NCBI GenBank assembly: GCA_016935665.1
Contig: JAFGQN010000203.1
Span: 113,237-161,489 of the forward strand
From: Deltaproteobacteria bacterium
Lineage (GTDB): Bacteria; Myxococcota_A; Polyangia; JAAYKL01
DNA: 48,253 nt
Direction: 5' to 3'
Shown here: positions 26,430 to 35,596 of the stretch, piece after piece
How the letters are laid out: each line of letters begins with the position of its first letter
Numbering within the stretch: position 1 is the stretch's first letter
Program-made: the position numbers and the translations under genes
The notes under the pieces: model-generated
Seen by the model: only the letters and a program-made list of their open reading frames with translations
Told to the model about the DNA's origin: nothing
Database searches by the model: none

Positions 26430-28907
26430 ATGAGCAAGAGATCCGCCGATACCGTGTCCGAAGAATTTGAAATCCCCGATGAGCTTGAACTGGACGTGCC
26501 ATCCAGACGCCATGAAATTACCGGCGTCATCGTTACATTGCTGGCGTTGGTGACGGCGCTGGCGTTGTTTTCCTACGACGGCATAACGGAAAATGGCGAT
26601 CCCATCCTTAATGGCAATATCGTTGGGAATGGCAATATCGTTGGGCCTGCCGGCACCTGGATAGCGTTTTTCTTTTTTTCAGCGTTTGGCGCCGCTGCGT
26701 ACATGGTGAATTTGTGCATGTGGGTATACGCAGGTTGTCTCTTCACCGGTTTTTCGCACAAAGTAACCGCCAAAGGCTCCATTGGCAGCCTGGTTATCGT
26801 TATTTTTTCTGCAATTACGTTGCATATGTTGTTGAACGAGCCTGTGGCTGGCGGCCATCCAGGCGGTGGCGTCATGGGCGCTATTCTTGGCGAATTACTT
26901 ATTTCTGTGTTATCCCGAGTGGGAACTTACATTGTGGCATTTGGTGCGATCATTCTTACACTGCTGGTCATCACTGACATTTCCCTGTTTCTGGTGGGAC
27001 GTTCCATTGGGCTACTGCTGATGTTGGCGGGCCAAAAATCGCTTCAATTTGCTTTGCGCGTCGTGGAAGCCTGGCGAACAGAACTCCCCGAAGACTTACC
27101 GGAAGCTGATGATTCCCAAACGGGATCTGTACCGGATGGCAGCGACAGCAAATCGCCCAAAATCAAACGTAACCCGTCTAAAACAAAAAAAACATCGCAA
27201 GCAGAAGAGGTTATTGCAGAAACATCCATTTGCGAACCTCTGCCATCTGCGCCGGCGGCGTCTCCATCGGAAACCGATAATAACTCTGTGCCGGTGGTTC
27301 AGCCCAAAATTGTGAAAAAGAAGATCACTTCCCCCTCCCGTTCATCGGCTTCAGACACGGATTTGCCGCCTATTGAACAGATTGTGCAAGGAGAATTCGT
27401 CCTCCCGCCGCTGGCGATGCTGGCGCCCCCCGAGGAAGCCACGTCCAATGTGGATGAAGCTTATCTCCAGGAGAACGCTTTGAAACTAATGGAGGTGCTA
27501 TCGGATTTTGGAATTACCGGCGAGGTGAAGGAAATTCATCCCGGCCCTGTGGTGACCATGTTTGAGTTTCAGCCCCGCTCCGGTACCAAATTGTCGAAAA
27601 TTGGTGGACTTTCAAATGAAATCGCCATGGCGCTGGAGGTAACGCGCGTGCGTATCGTGGCGCCCATTCCCGGTAAAAATGCGGTTGGCTTTGAACTTCC
27701 CAACCGAGTGCGGGAAATGGTGAGGCTGAGAGAGATTTTTGAAGACAACTGTTTTACAAAAACCAAAGCAAAGCTGCCCATGGCGCTGGGCAAAGATATT
27801 TCCGGGGCGCCCTTCTGTGTGGATTTGGCTAAAATGCCTCACCTGTTGATGGCAGGAACCACCGGTTCCGGTAAGTCTGTGTCGGTAAACACAATGCTGC
27901 TGAGCTTTTTGTACACTCATACGCCTGATGATTTTCGTCTTTTGCTAATCGATCCTAAAATGATCGAATTTCAGCCGTACAACCACATTCCACATCTGCT
28001 TTTGCCGGTGGTTACTGATATGAGCCAGGCATGTCTGGCGCTTAAATGGGGTGTGGATGAGATGGAGCGACGCTACCAGTTGTTTGCGGATATGGGCTCC
28101 AAAAATCTCGAATCGTATAACAACAAAGTGCTAAAGATTCTCGCAAAAGCAAAAGAAAAGGCCGAAAACCCGGAGCCCGGACAAACGGCGATTACCGCCA
28201 ATGGAACGGTAGTTGAATTTGGGGAAGCGGACCGAATGGTTGCACCTGAAAAACTGCCGGAGAAATTGCCGTTGATTGTTATTTGTATTGATGAGTTGGC
28301 AGATTTGATGATGGTCGCTGCTAAAGACGTTGAAAACTCCATTGCAAGGCTGGCGCAAAAAGCACGTGCATCCGGGATTCATTTGATTGTAGCCACCCAG
28401 CGCCCCTCCACGGACGTTGTGACCGGCTTAATTAAGGCGAATTTTCCAGCGCGCCTCAGTTGTCAGGTATCGTCGGGCATCGATTCGCGCACCATTTTGG
28501 GGACCAACGGCGCGGAACACCTGCTGGGCAACGGTGATATGCTGATTATTCCGCCGGGAACCTCCGACGCGATTCGGGTTCAGGGGGCGTTTGTGAGCGA
28601 AGAGGAAGTGAACGATGTGGTTGATTTCCTTAAAAAACAAGCGTTGCCTCAATACGATGATGAGATCCTCAAACCCCGTGAAGATGAATCCGGCGGCGAT
28701 ATTGATGACGAGGAGAAAGATGAAATGTATGATCAGGCTGTGGCTATTGTAGCCGAAGCACAGACCTGTTCCATATCCATGTTGCAGCGAAAACTGCGCA
28801 TTGGCTACAACCGCAGCGCTCGCATAGTGGAAATCATGGAAAAAGAAGGCGTTGTCGGACCGGCCAATGGCGTCAACAAACGTGACGTTCTCATTTCCCA
28901 GCTCTAA
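26430..28907 (+). CDS. ftsK: DNA translocase FtsK/SpoIIIE
   Basis: 825 aa. Septum-located motor that pumps chromosome termini and activates XerCD resolution. N-terminal membrane domain with about four helices (29-190), hydrophilic linker (about 210-330), alpha/beta motor with Walker A G476TTGSGKS483, Walker B near RLLLIDPK and the VICIDELADLMM stretch, and a C-terminal gamma winged helix (about 755-820: YDQAVAIVAEAQTCSISMLQ ... GYNRSARIVEIMEKEGVVG) that reads KOPS DNA. An extra segment of about 35 residues (KAKEKAENPEPGQTAITANG) sits in the motor before Walker B. AGGAG precedes the ATG. The first periplasmic loop carries an 18-bp tandem duplication (26610-26645). Confidence 0.97.
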   Translation: MSKRSADTVSEEFEIPDELELDVPSRRHEITGVIVTLLALVTALALFSYDGITENGDPILNGNIVGNGNIVGPAGTWIAFFFFSAFGAAAYMVNLCMWVYAGCLFTGFSHKVTAKGSIGSLVIVIFSAITLHMLLNEPVAGGHPGGGVMGAILGELLISVLSRVGTYIVAFGAIILTLLVITDISLFLVGRSIGLLLMLAGQKSLQFALRVVEAWRTELPEDLPEADDSQTGSVPDGSDSKSPKIKRNPSKTKKTSQAEEVIAETSICEPLPSAPAASPSETDNNSVPVVQPKIVKKKITSPSRSSASDTDLPPIEQIVQGEFVLPPLAMLAPPEEATSNVDEAYLQENALKLMEVLSDFGITGEVKEIHPGPVVTMFEFQPRSGTKLSKIGGLSNEIAMALEVTRVRIVAPIPGKNAVGFELPNRVREMVRLREIFEDNCFTKTKAKLPMALGKDISGAPFCVDLAKMPHLLMAGTTGSGKSVSVNTMLLSFLYTHTPDDFRLLLIDPKMIEFQPYNHIPHLLLPVVTDMSQACLALKWGVDEMERRYQLFADMGSKNLESYNNKVLKILAKAKEKAENPEPGQTAITANGTVVEFGEADRMVAPEKLPEKLPLIVICIDELADLMMVAAKDVENSIARLAQKARASGIHLIVATQRPSTDVVTGLIKANFPARLSCQVSSGIDSRTILGTNGAEHLLGNGDMLIIPPGTSDAIRVQGAFVSEEEVNDVVDFLKKQALPQYDDEILKPREDESGGDIDDEEKDEMYDQAVAIVAEAQTCSISMLQRKLRIGYNRSARIVEIMEKEGVVGPANGVNKRDVLISQL
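26610..26645 (+). repeat. 18-bp perfect tandem duplication inside ftsK
   Basis: AATGGCAATATCGTTGGG occurs twice in tandem, encoding NGNIVG twice in the loop after the first membrane helix. In-frame, so no disruption. Confidence 0.9.
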
Positions 28908-29097
28908 ACAGATCCCTTCCCAATGACAATTGCCTGCATTTACGAAAATTTCATTTCTGCATCCATGACAGAATATTGTCGGAGTATTGGAATTCATGAG
29001 GTTTCCTGGGGCTTTTTGTGGTACATTTCTATTAAATTTCGTTGCCGCAAGTCGTTATATACACGATGATACACAACATCAATTCAGAGGATGGAAC

Positions 29098-30762
29098 ATG
29101 AAAGAAAACGTGGATGTTCCGGTAGCTGTGAAGGCACCGGGCAGAGTGCTGCTGGTGGATGATGACCCTGTTATTTGCGACACATTCGCCATCTTTCTCA
29201 GGGACTGCAACTATCTTGTTACCACCTGCAACAGTGGCTCAGACGGAATGGTGGTGTTCGATAAGGAACACCCGGACGTGGTGCTGCTGGACATTCGGAT
29301 GCCAGGAGAAATCGACGGCATTGATGTCCTTAAATATATCAACGCACAGAACAGCAAAGTACCGGTTGTGATCATCTCAGGGATGGCCAGCATGGAGGAT
29401 GCGGTCAACGCCATTCGTCACGGCGCATGGGATTACTTAAAGAAGCCGGTTATGGATTTGGACATTCTGCGTCATGTGGTGGACCGGGCATTCGACAAAA
29501 CGCGTCTGGAAAAAGAAAATCGCATGCATCTGGAGCAGCTGAAGATAGCCAATGCCAGGTTGCGAAGCGTGGTCCAGGAAGCCACCGACGCACGGCTTCA
29601 GGCAGAGAAAGCCAGCAAGGCTAAAAGTGAATTCCTCAAAAAAATGAGCAACGAATTGCGAATTCCCGCCCTTGGTGTGGAGTCCATGATTGAACTGCTC
29701 CTCGATTCCAATCTGAATGAGGAGCAGCATCATTATGCCCGGGTGATTCAATCCAACATAATGAATCTGAGCAATTCGTTGACGGAACTGTTCGACTACT
29801 CGCGCTTTGAAACCGGCACCCTCGACCTGGCTCGCGTCAATTTTGATTTGCGCCATGTAATCGATACTGTGGTGGAAAAAATCCACCTGCGCAGCGACCG
29901 GAATTCCGACGTCTCTTTCGAACAGCGTATCGATCCGGGGATGGTCACGTATCTGCAGGGAGACCCGTGGCGTCTGGGTCAGCTTTTGTATATCCTTCTT
30001 GAAAACGCCTACAAATTCACCAGGCAGGGAACCATTGCAGTATTGGTCACCCGCGAAACCGAGACCGATTCCCTGATTGTTTTGAAATTTATGATAGTTG
30101 ATACAGGAATTGGTATCAATAAAGATGCACTGGCGGGATTGTTTGAGGCATTTACCCAGGCGGGTGATTTCGCTGGCGCCTATTCGGGAATTGGCCTGGG
30201 ACTGGCCCTCGCAAAACAGATTGTGAGCATTATGGATGGCCAGATTGGCGTGAGCAGCGCTGTGGGCAAGGGATCGACATTCTGGTTTACGGCCAAATTT
30301 TTCAAGCAACCTCCAAAGCAGCAATTGGATGATACCGTTGCAGGTCAAATCACATCGCAAATTACACAGGCGCATGCGGGCATATTAAAAATCCTGCTGG
30401 CGGAAAAAAACCGGGACGCTCAACTGGTGGGCAGCGCATTTTTGCGCCGGCTCGGCTGTTCGTACAAAACCGCCATGACCAGCACACAGGTGCTGGAATA
30501 CCTCGAAGAGGAGAATTTCGATGTGGTGCTGCTGGATTTGGATTTGGGTGAAATGGGGGGATTGGAAACCGCCGGTGTGATTCGCAGTCCCATCTCTGCG
30601 GTGAAAGATCATCAGATTCCCATTGTGGTCATTTCGGCGAATCTCGATCCCAATCTGCGCAACAGATGCCAACGACTGGGCATTCGGGACTGTATCCCTA
30701 AACCGTATGCGTTTTCACAATTGCTCAGCGCACTCGAAAACACGGTTGCCCCATTATCGTGA
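29098..30762 (+). CDS. Receiver - HisKA-like (His replaced by Asn) - HATPase - receiver protein
   Basis: 554 aa from ATG 29098 (GAGG 7 nt upstream); the frame stays open further upstream but without coding character. First receiver about 15-125 with DDD, phospho-acceptor D65 (LLDIRMPG) and K116. Coiled coil 130-175. The dimerisation/H-box reads FLKKMSNELRIPALGV: the canonical MSHELRTP histidine is Asn185 and Thr is Ile. The ATPase is otherwise intact (ILLENAYKFT, VDTGIGI, GIGLGLALAKQIV, GKGSTFWF). Second receiver about 428-550 with D480 (VLLDLDLGEMGG) and K535, but its acidic cluster is weakened (LLAEKNRD). It cannot phosphorylate itself on the usual His; it may be an ATP-binding scaffold or allosteric partner of another kinase. 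Soluble. Confidence 0.88.
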   Translation: MKENVDVPVAVKAPGRVLLVDDDPVICDTFAIFLRDCNYLVTTCNSGSDGMVVFDKEHPDVVLLDIRMPGEIDGIDVLKYINAQNSKVPVVIISGMASMEDAVNAIRHGAWDYLKKPVMDLDILRHVVDRAFDKTRLEKENRMHLEQLKIANARLRSVVQEATDARLQAEKASKAKSEFLKKMSNELRIPALGVESMIELLLDSNLNEEQHHYARVIQSNIMNLSNSLTELFDYSRFETGTLDLARVNFDLRHVIDTVVEKIHLRSDRNSDVSFEQRIDPGMVTYLQGDPWRLGQLLYILLENAYKFTRQGTIAVLVTRETETDSLIVLKFMIVDTGIGINKDALAGLFEAFTQAGDFAGAYSGIGLGLALAKQIVSIMDGQIGVSSAVGKGSTFWFTAKFFKQPPKQQLDDTVAGQITSQITQAHAGILKILLAEKNRDAQLVGSAFLRRLGCSYKTAMTSTQVLEYLEEENFDVVLLDLDLGEMGGLETAGVIRSPISAVKDHQIPIVVISANLDPNLRNRCQRLGIRDCIPKPYAFSQLLSALENTVAPLS

Positions 30763-30949
30763 ATCGTGCCAACTTCCCACTGCGCATTTCATTTCCCAGT
30801 CGGTCTATGGTTGTCTTTTCGGCTTGAATTGTGTAACCATCTTGCTTTCCAGGGAATATCGCAATAATCCGGTGTCTGTCTGGACGACAGATTTGACCAA
30901 AGCTGATCTTGAAACAGTCAGAACCGCAGAACAGGAGAAACGTACAGCT

Positions 30950-32116
30950 GTGAATCTGAAAATAGCATACATATCCGATGAAAGATTCCCCTCGGTTCAT
31001 ACAGATACGCAACAAGTAATGAAAACAATGGATGCCCTTGGAAAGGCCGGCGTCCAGGTGGATTTCATACAGCCCAGAATGTGGAAACACCTGTCCAAAT
31101 CCGCTGCGGAACGGAAACAGAATATCTGTGACTATTACAATGTGGACGGTCACTTTCAGATTCGCGATATTTTACTTTGGCCAGCGTCGGATTTGCGAGT
31201 GGAGAAATTTTTTCACGGCATTGCGGCGCCACTGAAGGCCGCGCTGGGGCAGTACGATGTGGTATATACGCGAAATCTGCTGCCGCTTCTCGTTGCATCC
31301 GGTTTGCGCGCTCCCATTTTATTCGAAACCTATCGTGCTTTGCCCAATACGGATCCACAGGCATTTCGTCTGGTTAAACTGGCGTCACGGGGAAGTCGGT
31401 TTGTCGGCATTTCCACCCATTCGGAGTATTCAAGGCAGATTATGATCCAAAACGGAATCCCACAGGAAATGATACAGGCCATCCCAAATGGATTTGATCA
31501 TCGGGATTTTGACATCCATATGGACATGACCAGTGCGCGCCAGGCGCTGCAGATGAGCGAAACAGAAAAAATTATCGCATATACCGGTCACATTCGCCCC
31601 GACAAAGGGGTCGATTCGCTGCTGGATGTGGCCCATGAGTGCTCCGAAGTCACTATGCTTATTGTTGGGGGCTCGGAAGGGAACGTGGCACAGTTGAAGC
31701 AAACAGTGGAGAACCGTCGTCTCACCAATGTAAAACTGGTGGGCCAGGTTCCCATTCGCGAGGTGCCCAAATATCTGGCCGCTGCGGATCTTCTCATTCT
31801 TCCCCCGTCTTCCATTCCCCTTAAAAATGCCACCGTTCTTCCAATGAAAACGTTTACGTATCTGGCGGCAGGCAAGCCGATTCTGGCGCCGGACCAGCCC
31901 GACACACAAGGGGTTCTGGTAAATGAAAGCAACTGCCTGACGGTCGTCCCGGATGTGCCGGAAGCAGCGGCCAAAGCGGTTCGACGCATTCTCAACGACC
32001 CTGCACTGTCACGCAGACTGGGAGAACAGGCGCGAAAAGACGCCTCCCTGTATACGTGGGATGGACGCGCTGCCAATGTGGTCAGGTTTGTTCGTCGTCG
32101 ATTGAGCCGGAGTTGA
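30950..32116 (+). CDS. GT4-type glycosyltransferase (GT-B fold)
   Basis: 388 aa from GTG 30950 (AGGAG 13 nt upstream); the open frame upstream overlaps the kinase gene and is not coding-like. N-terminal Rossmann domain starts KIAYISDERFPSVHTDTQQV. The C-terminal donor-binding domain has IIAYTGHIRPDKGVDSLLD, LIVGG, VKLVGQVPIREVPKYLAAADLLILPPSS, then MKTFTYLAAGKPILA and a C-terminal helix RLGEQARKDASLYTW, all typical of family 4 transferases. Cytoplasmic or peripheral. Donor and acceptor cannot be read. It is followed 3 bp later by a sensor kinase, so the kinases may share its transcript and relate to surface glycan control. Confidence 0.9.
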   Translation: MNLKIAYISDERFPSVHTDTQQVMKTMDALGKAGVQVDFIQPRMWKHLSKSAAERKQNICDYYNVDGHFQIRDILLWPASDLRVEKFFHGIAAPLKAALGQYDVVYTRNLLPLLVASGLRAPILFETYRALPNTDPQAFRLVKLASRGSRFVGISTHSEYSRQIMIQNGIPQEMIQAIPNGFDHRDFDIHMDMTSARQALQMSETEKIIAYTGHIRPDKGVDSLLDVAHECSEVTMLIVGGSEGNVAQLKQTVENRRLTNVKLVGQVPIREVPKYLAAADLLILPPSSIPLKNATVLPMKTFTYLAAGKPILAPDQPDTQGVLVNESNCLTVVPDVPEAAAKAVRRILNDPALSRRLGEQARKDASLYTWDGRAANVVRFVRRRLSRS

Positions 32117-32119
32117 CAC

Positions 32120-33844
32120 ATGTTTGGGAGCGTTGGTTTGTCAAAAGTTCCAACGAGTCCAATGGGAGACGACCCCCTGATCGTCGGGGAACGTCGTATT
32201 TGCCGGATCCGACTGGTTCTGTATTTGGTTTTTATTGCGTACTTTAGTATTCTAAATTGGCTACTGGGTGATATTCACGCGGAAAAATTAACACCCATGC
32301 TGGCTGCCGGCACAGTATGGTTTGCCTTTAACCTGCTATTGTATGCCGCGACCAGCACCAAATGGTTTCGCTCCTGGATGGCCACTGCATCCGCTTTTTC
32401 GGATGTCACGATTGTTGTACTGATGAATGTTGCCACGGTTGGATTCAGTTCGCTAAACTATGCGGACAACCTTTTTTACTCCATGTACTTTGTGGCCATT
32501 GCTCTGTCTGCTATTCGAAAAAAAGTCTGGGTGGTGAACAGTGTGGCGGGTCTGGCCGCCCTCGCCTATCTGGGAATCAGTCTGTATTTTCAACATGCGC
32601 TTGATATAAATGGATTTGATACGCTGTGGTTCAAAGGCAAACAAGTGGCCGCAGTGGCCTTGCTTGATCAGCTCACCAAAGCATTCGCATTGGCGTTGGT
32701 GGGATGGATAATCGGATACGTCACCGCCAAGATTCATGCTGCGCAAAAAAACTATGCAACCCTTTTCAACAATGTTCCAGATGGTATTGTGCTGACCAAT
32801 GCAACAGGAACCATCGAAACCATCAATCAGTCATTTGCGGATATGCTCCAGGAACCCATGCCCGCGCTGGTGGGACGGCATGTGGATACTCTGTTTAAAT
32901 CCGAATACAGTAAGCATCATAATAATGAAGCCGTCATCCGGCGGACCACTTCCACATCTGTTCCGGTAACCATCATCGAATCGGCGGTGTCCCAAAGGAA
33001 ACATGCGACACAGAAAATCCTGAGCGTCCGCAACATGTCGGTAAACGAAGAACTTCGCGAGCACATTTCTCAAGCGCAAAAGACCGAAGCACTGGGCCAG
33101 ATTGCCCGGGGACTGGCACACGATTTCAATAATCTGCTGGGCGGTATTCTGGGGGCGGTATCGTTGATTCGAAGCCGTCTTTCCCGTCTGCCGGATGCGC
33201 CGGAACACGTTAAATTGAGACGACACGCAGTTGTTATCCAGGAATGCACTGAAAATGCCAGAGATATTTTAAAGGGTCTCCTCTCCCTGTCCCGCGCATC
33301 CAGCAGGAGCACCAGTGCATTTGATCCGCGCAAGTTGCTCGGAGAGCTCAAAGCGTTTGTTCAAAAGACATTTGGCGATATGTACAAAGTCTCACTTGAA
33401 ATCAATCTCAGCAAAGCGCTCTACATAGAAGGCGATGAAAACACCATTTTCCAGTCCCTCCTCAATATTTGTTTAAACGCCAGAGAATCCATGCCCAATG
33501 GCGGTCCGATTGCCATTCGAATCGATGAGTCCCCTCCCGCAGAAGATGACGGTCTGCTTCCGGCATATTTGCAAATGGCCGTGGATTCACGCAATGTCCA
33601 CTTTGTGCAGATTTCCATTGCGGACAAGGGTCAGGGGATGGACAAACAAACCCAGCAACGATGTCTGGAGCCTTTTTTTTCAACCAAGGAGACATCCAGA
33701 CGAGGGACTGGCCTTGGCCTTTCCATTTCACACACCATTATTCGCCATCACAACGGCGCGTTAAAAATTTCTTCGGCACCGGCGCGCGGCACAACTGTTT
33801 GCATCTATCTGCCCTGCTTTTATCCGGAGGAACAGTCCAGTTGA
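32120..33844 (+). CDS. Membrane sensor histidine kinase (multi-TM - PAS - HisKA - HATPase), paralogue 1
   Basis: 574 aa. GGAG lies 7 nt before the ATG. About six membrane helices (30-205), a PAS domain about 208-310 (YATLFNNVPDGIVLTNATG), then H-box RGLAHDFNNLLGGIL with His334, N-box LLNICLNARESM, DKGQGM, EPFFSTK and GTGLGLS. All catalytic residues are present and there is no receiver. Clearly paralogous to the next gene: same length, same domain order, similar PAS start and H-box. The PAS may read a cytoplasmic ligand or act as linker. Third gene of the run GT4 - kinase - kinase. Confidence 0.92.
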   Translation: MFGSVGLSKVPTSPMGDDPLIVGERRICRIRLVLYLVFIAYFSILNWLLGDIHAEKLTPMLAAGTVWFAFNLLLYAATSTKWFRSWMATASAFSDVTIVVLMNVATVGFSSLNYADNLFYSMYFVAIALSAIRKKVWVVNSVAGLAALAYLGISLYFQHALDINGFDTLWFKGKQVAAVALLDQLTKAFALALVGWIIGYVTAKIHAAQKNYATLFNNVPDGIVLTNATGTIETINQSFADMLQEPMPALVGRHVDTLFKSEYSKHHNNEAVIRRTTSTSVPVTIIESAVSQRKHATQKILSVRNMSVNEELREHISQAQKTEALGQIARGLAHDFNNLLGGILGAVSLIRSRLSRLPDAPEHVKLRRHAVVIQECTENARDILKGLLSLSRASSRSTSAFDPRKLLGELKAFVQKTFGDMYKVSLEINLSKALYIEGDENTIFQSLLNICLNARESMPNGGPIAIRIDESPPAEDDGLLPAYLQMAVDSRNVHFVQISIADKGQGMDKQTQQRCLEPFFSTKETSRRGTGLGLSISHTIIRHHNGALKISSAPARGTTVCIYLPCFYPEEQSS

Positions 33845-35562
33845 AAAACCCGTTTAAAAGATTTGTGATGGCAGCTGGCGAGTTGCCTACGGATGTACAG
33901 AACGAACGGCAAATTGCGCTCATCCGGATATTGATTGCCACGCTGGGCATTGTGGTCGCATTGCTCTGGCGAGGTGCGGGAATCGAGTACATGCTGCGCA
34001 TGCAGCCAATTCCTGGGATTCTTTTCAGTGTGTGGACGGCGCTGAATGTGGGCGTGGCTATTTTTATGACCCGACCACGCCTTGTAAAAACAGTTTCACT
34101 GGTTACCACCCTGTCGGATATTTTTTTTGTGGCATCGCTGGATCTTGTGATTCTTCTGTTTGCCAATTTCAATTTTATCACCGGTCCCCAGGTGGCATTG
34201 TACTTCTCCATTATCGCGGCGTCATCACTCAGAAACAACGCCCGCATCGTTCGCATGACTGGCATTTTATGTGCGCTGGCGCATCTGACGATAGTGGCCT
34301 GCTGTTACTTTTCCTTTGAGATACCAGGGGTTTTTTCAGTTGTAAATATCAAGACCCTGTCGCTCCGATGGCTCTGCGCCAATGATGTTTTAATATCTCT
34401 GGCCATGGCGTTGTTCGGATACATCGTCGGTTCGGCCACCATCGAGCTCATCGAGTCGGAAAACCACTATCTTGCACTGTTTAACAGCATTCCGGACGGT
34501 ATCGTCATTGCATCATCCAGGATGCGCATACTGGCATCCAACACCACTTTTCAAAACATGGTGGGGCGAAACGAAACAGAACTGGTGGGCAAACCGCTGC
34601 AGCAGTTCTGGGCGGGAAAATCGTCCTCCTACTCTCTAAAAATGGATACGGACAGTCTGCCCAGCAGTCCGTTTACCAGGCTGTATGGAAAAACCGGCAG
34701 CATCCCTGTTCAGGTCACGCAATCGCCAATTGAGTGGAATGGCCAGAAATGCACCGAACTCAGCATCCGAAACATGAGCGATCGATACGAATTGGAACTG
34801 ACACTGGCCAGAGTGCAGAAAGTCCAAACAGTAGGCAAACTGGCGGGGGGACTGGCCCACGATTTCAATAATATTCTGTCGGGGATTTTTGGTGCGGTGT
34901 CCCTTTCAAAACGGGTTATTCAACGGGTGGAGAGCCCTTTGGCGTACCAGCCTATTACCCGATATCTTGAAACCATTTCAGATTGTGGTCAGACCGCCGC
35001 CAGTATTCTGGACCGGCTCAGCTCTTTTTCCCGCACCTCTATTGTGGAAACGGCCACTATCGATATTCTGGAAATTCTAATGGACACCGTCACCATCATG
35101 GGAAACACGCTGCCCTCCAATGTTGAAATTCAAATAAAGGACACGTTCTCCCTGCCCGTCAAGGCGGACAAAACCTCTTTGACGCAGGCCCTGCTCAATC
35201 TTTGCATTAACGCCAAAGACGCCATTGGCAATTCGCCTGGCAAAATCATACTGTCCGCATCGCCGGTATTTCGAAACTCGTTGCCAGAGAAATTCAATCT
35301 CGATGCCAATACGGATTACATCTGCATTCAGGTAAGAGATAATGGACCAGGGATGGACGAACAAACCATGCAGAAAATATTTGATCCGTTCTTTACCACC
35401 AAGTCCAAAGACCAGGGGACAGGCATTGGTCTGTCCATGGTATATAATATTGCGTTTGTACATGGTGGCGCTGTGGATGTTGAATCCGCACCCGGCAAAG
35501 GATCCACGTTCTCGCTTTATATCGAGGCTGGCCGGGACAGTCTGCTGCCAATCGAACAATAG
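33841..35562 (+). CDS. Membrane sensor histidine kinase, paralogue 2
   Basis: 573 aa from TTG 33841, which overlaps the previous stop by 4 nt (TTGA) and has GGAGG 10 nt upstream inside the previous gene. Multi-helix membrane domain (about 25-200), PAS about 207-310 (YLALFNSIPDGIVIASS), H-box GGLAHDFNNILSGIF with His340, LLNLCINAKDAI, DNGPGM, FDPFFTTK and GTGIGLSM. Intact kinase, no receiver. Tandem duplicate of the preceding gene by architecture; divergence in the PAS suggests different signals, and co-translation suggests possible heterodimers (inferred). The stop lies 34 bp before pepF. Confidence 0.92.
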   Translation: MKNPFKRFVMAAGELPTDVQNERQIALIRILIATLGIVVALLWRGAGIEYMLRMQPIPGILFSVWTALNVGVAIFMTRPRLVKTVSLVTTLSDIFFVASLDLVILLFANFNFITGPQVALYFSIIAASSLRNNARIVRMTGILCALAHLTIVACCYFSFEIPGVFSVVNIKTLSLRWLCANDVLISLAMALFGYIVGSATIELIESENHYLALFNSIPDGIVIASSRMRILASNTTFQNMVGRNETELVGKPLQQFWAGKSSSYSLKMDTDSLPSSPFTRLYGKTGSIPVQVTQSPIEWNGQKCTELSIRNMSDRYELELTLARVQKVQTVGKLAGGLAHDFNNILSGIFGAVSLSKRVIQRVESPLAYQPITRYLETISDCGQTAASILDRLSSFSRTSIVETATIDILEILMDTVTIMGNTLPSNVEIQIKDTFSLPVKADKTSLTQALLNLCINAKDAIGNSPGKIILSASPVFRNSLPEKFNLDANTDYICIQVRDNGPGMDEQTMQKIFDPFFTTKSKDQGTGIGLSMVYNIAFVHGGAVDVESAPGKGSTFSLYIEAGRDSLLPIEQ

Positions 35563-35596
35563 ACCGATGTCCAGATTTATAAACAAAGGATTTCAA

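Noticed and set aside
28987-29097. Upstream extension of the hybrid kinase reading frame
   Set aside because: It lacks a ribosome site, while the ATG at 29098 has GAGG 7 nt upstream and starts right before the receiver domain.
30623-30949. Upstream extension of the glycosyltransferase frame
   Set aside because: It overlaps the end of the kinase gene in another frame and has no recognisable protein character; the GT-B fold begins at 30950.
35342-35596. Upstream extension of the pepF frame
   Set aside because: It is a shadow of the kinase ATP-binding region; ATG 35597 has a proper ribosome site and matches the PepF N-terminus.
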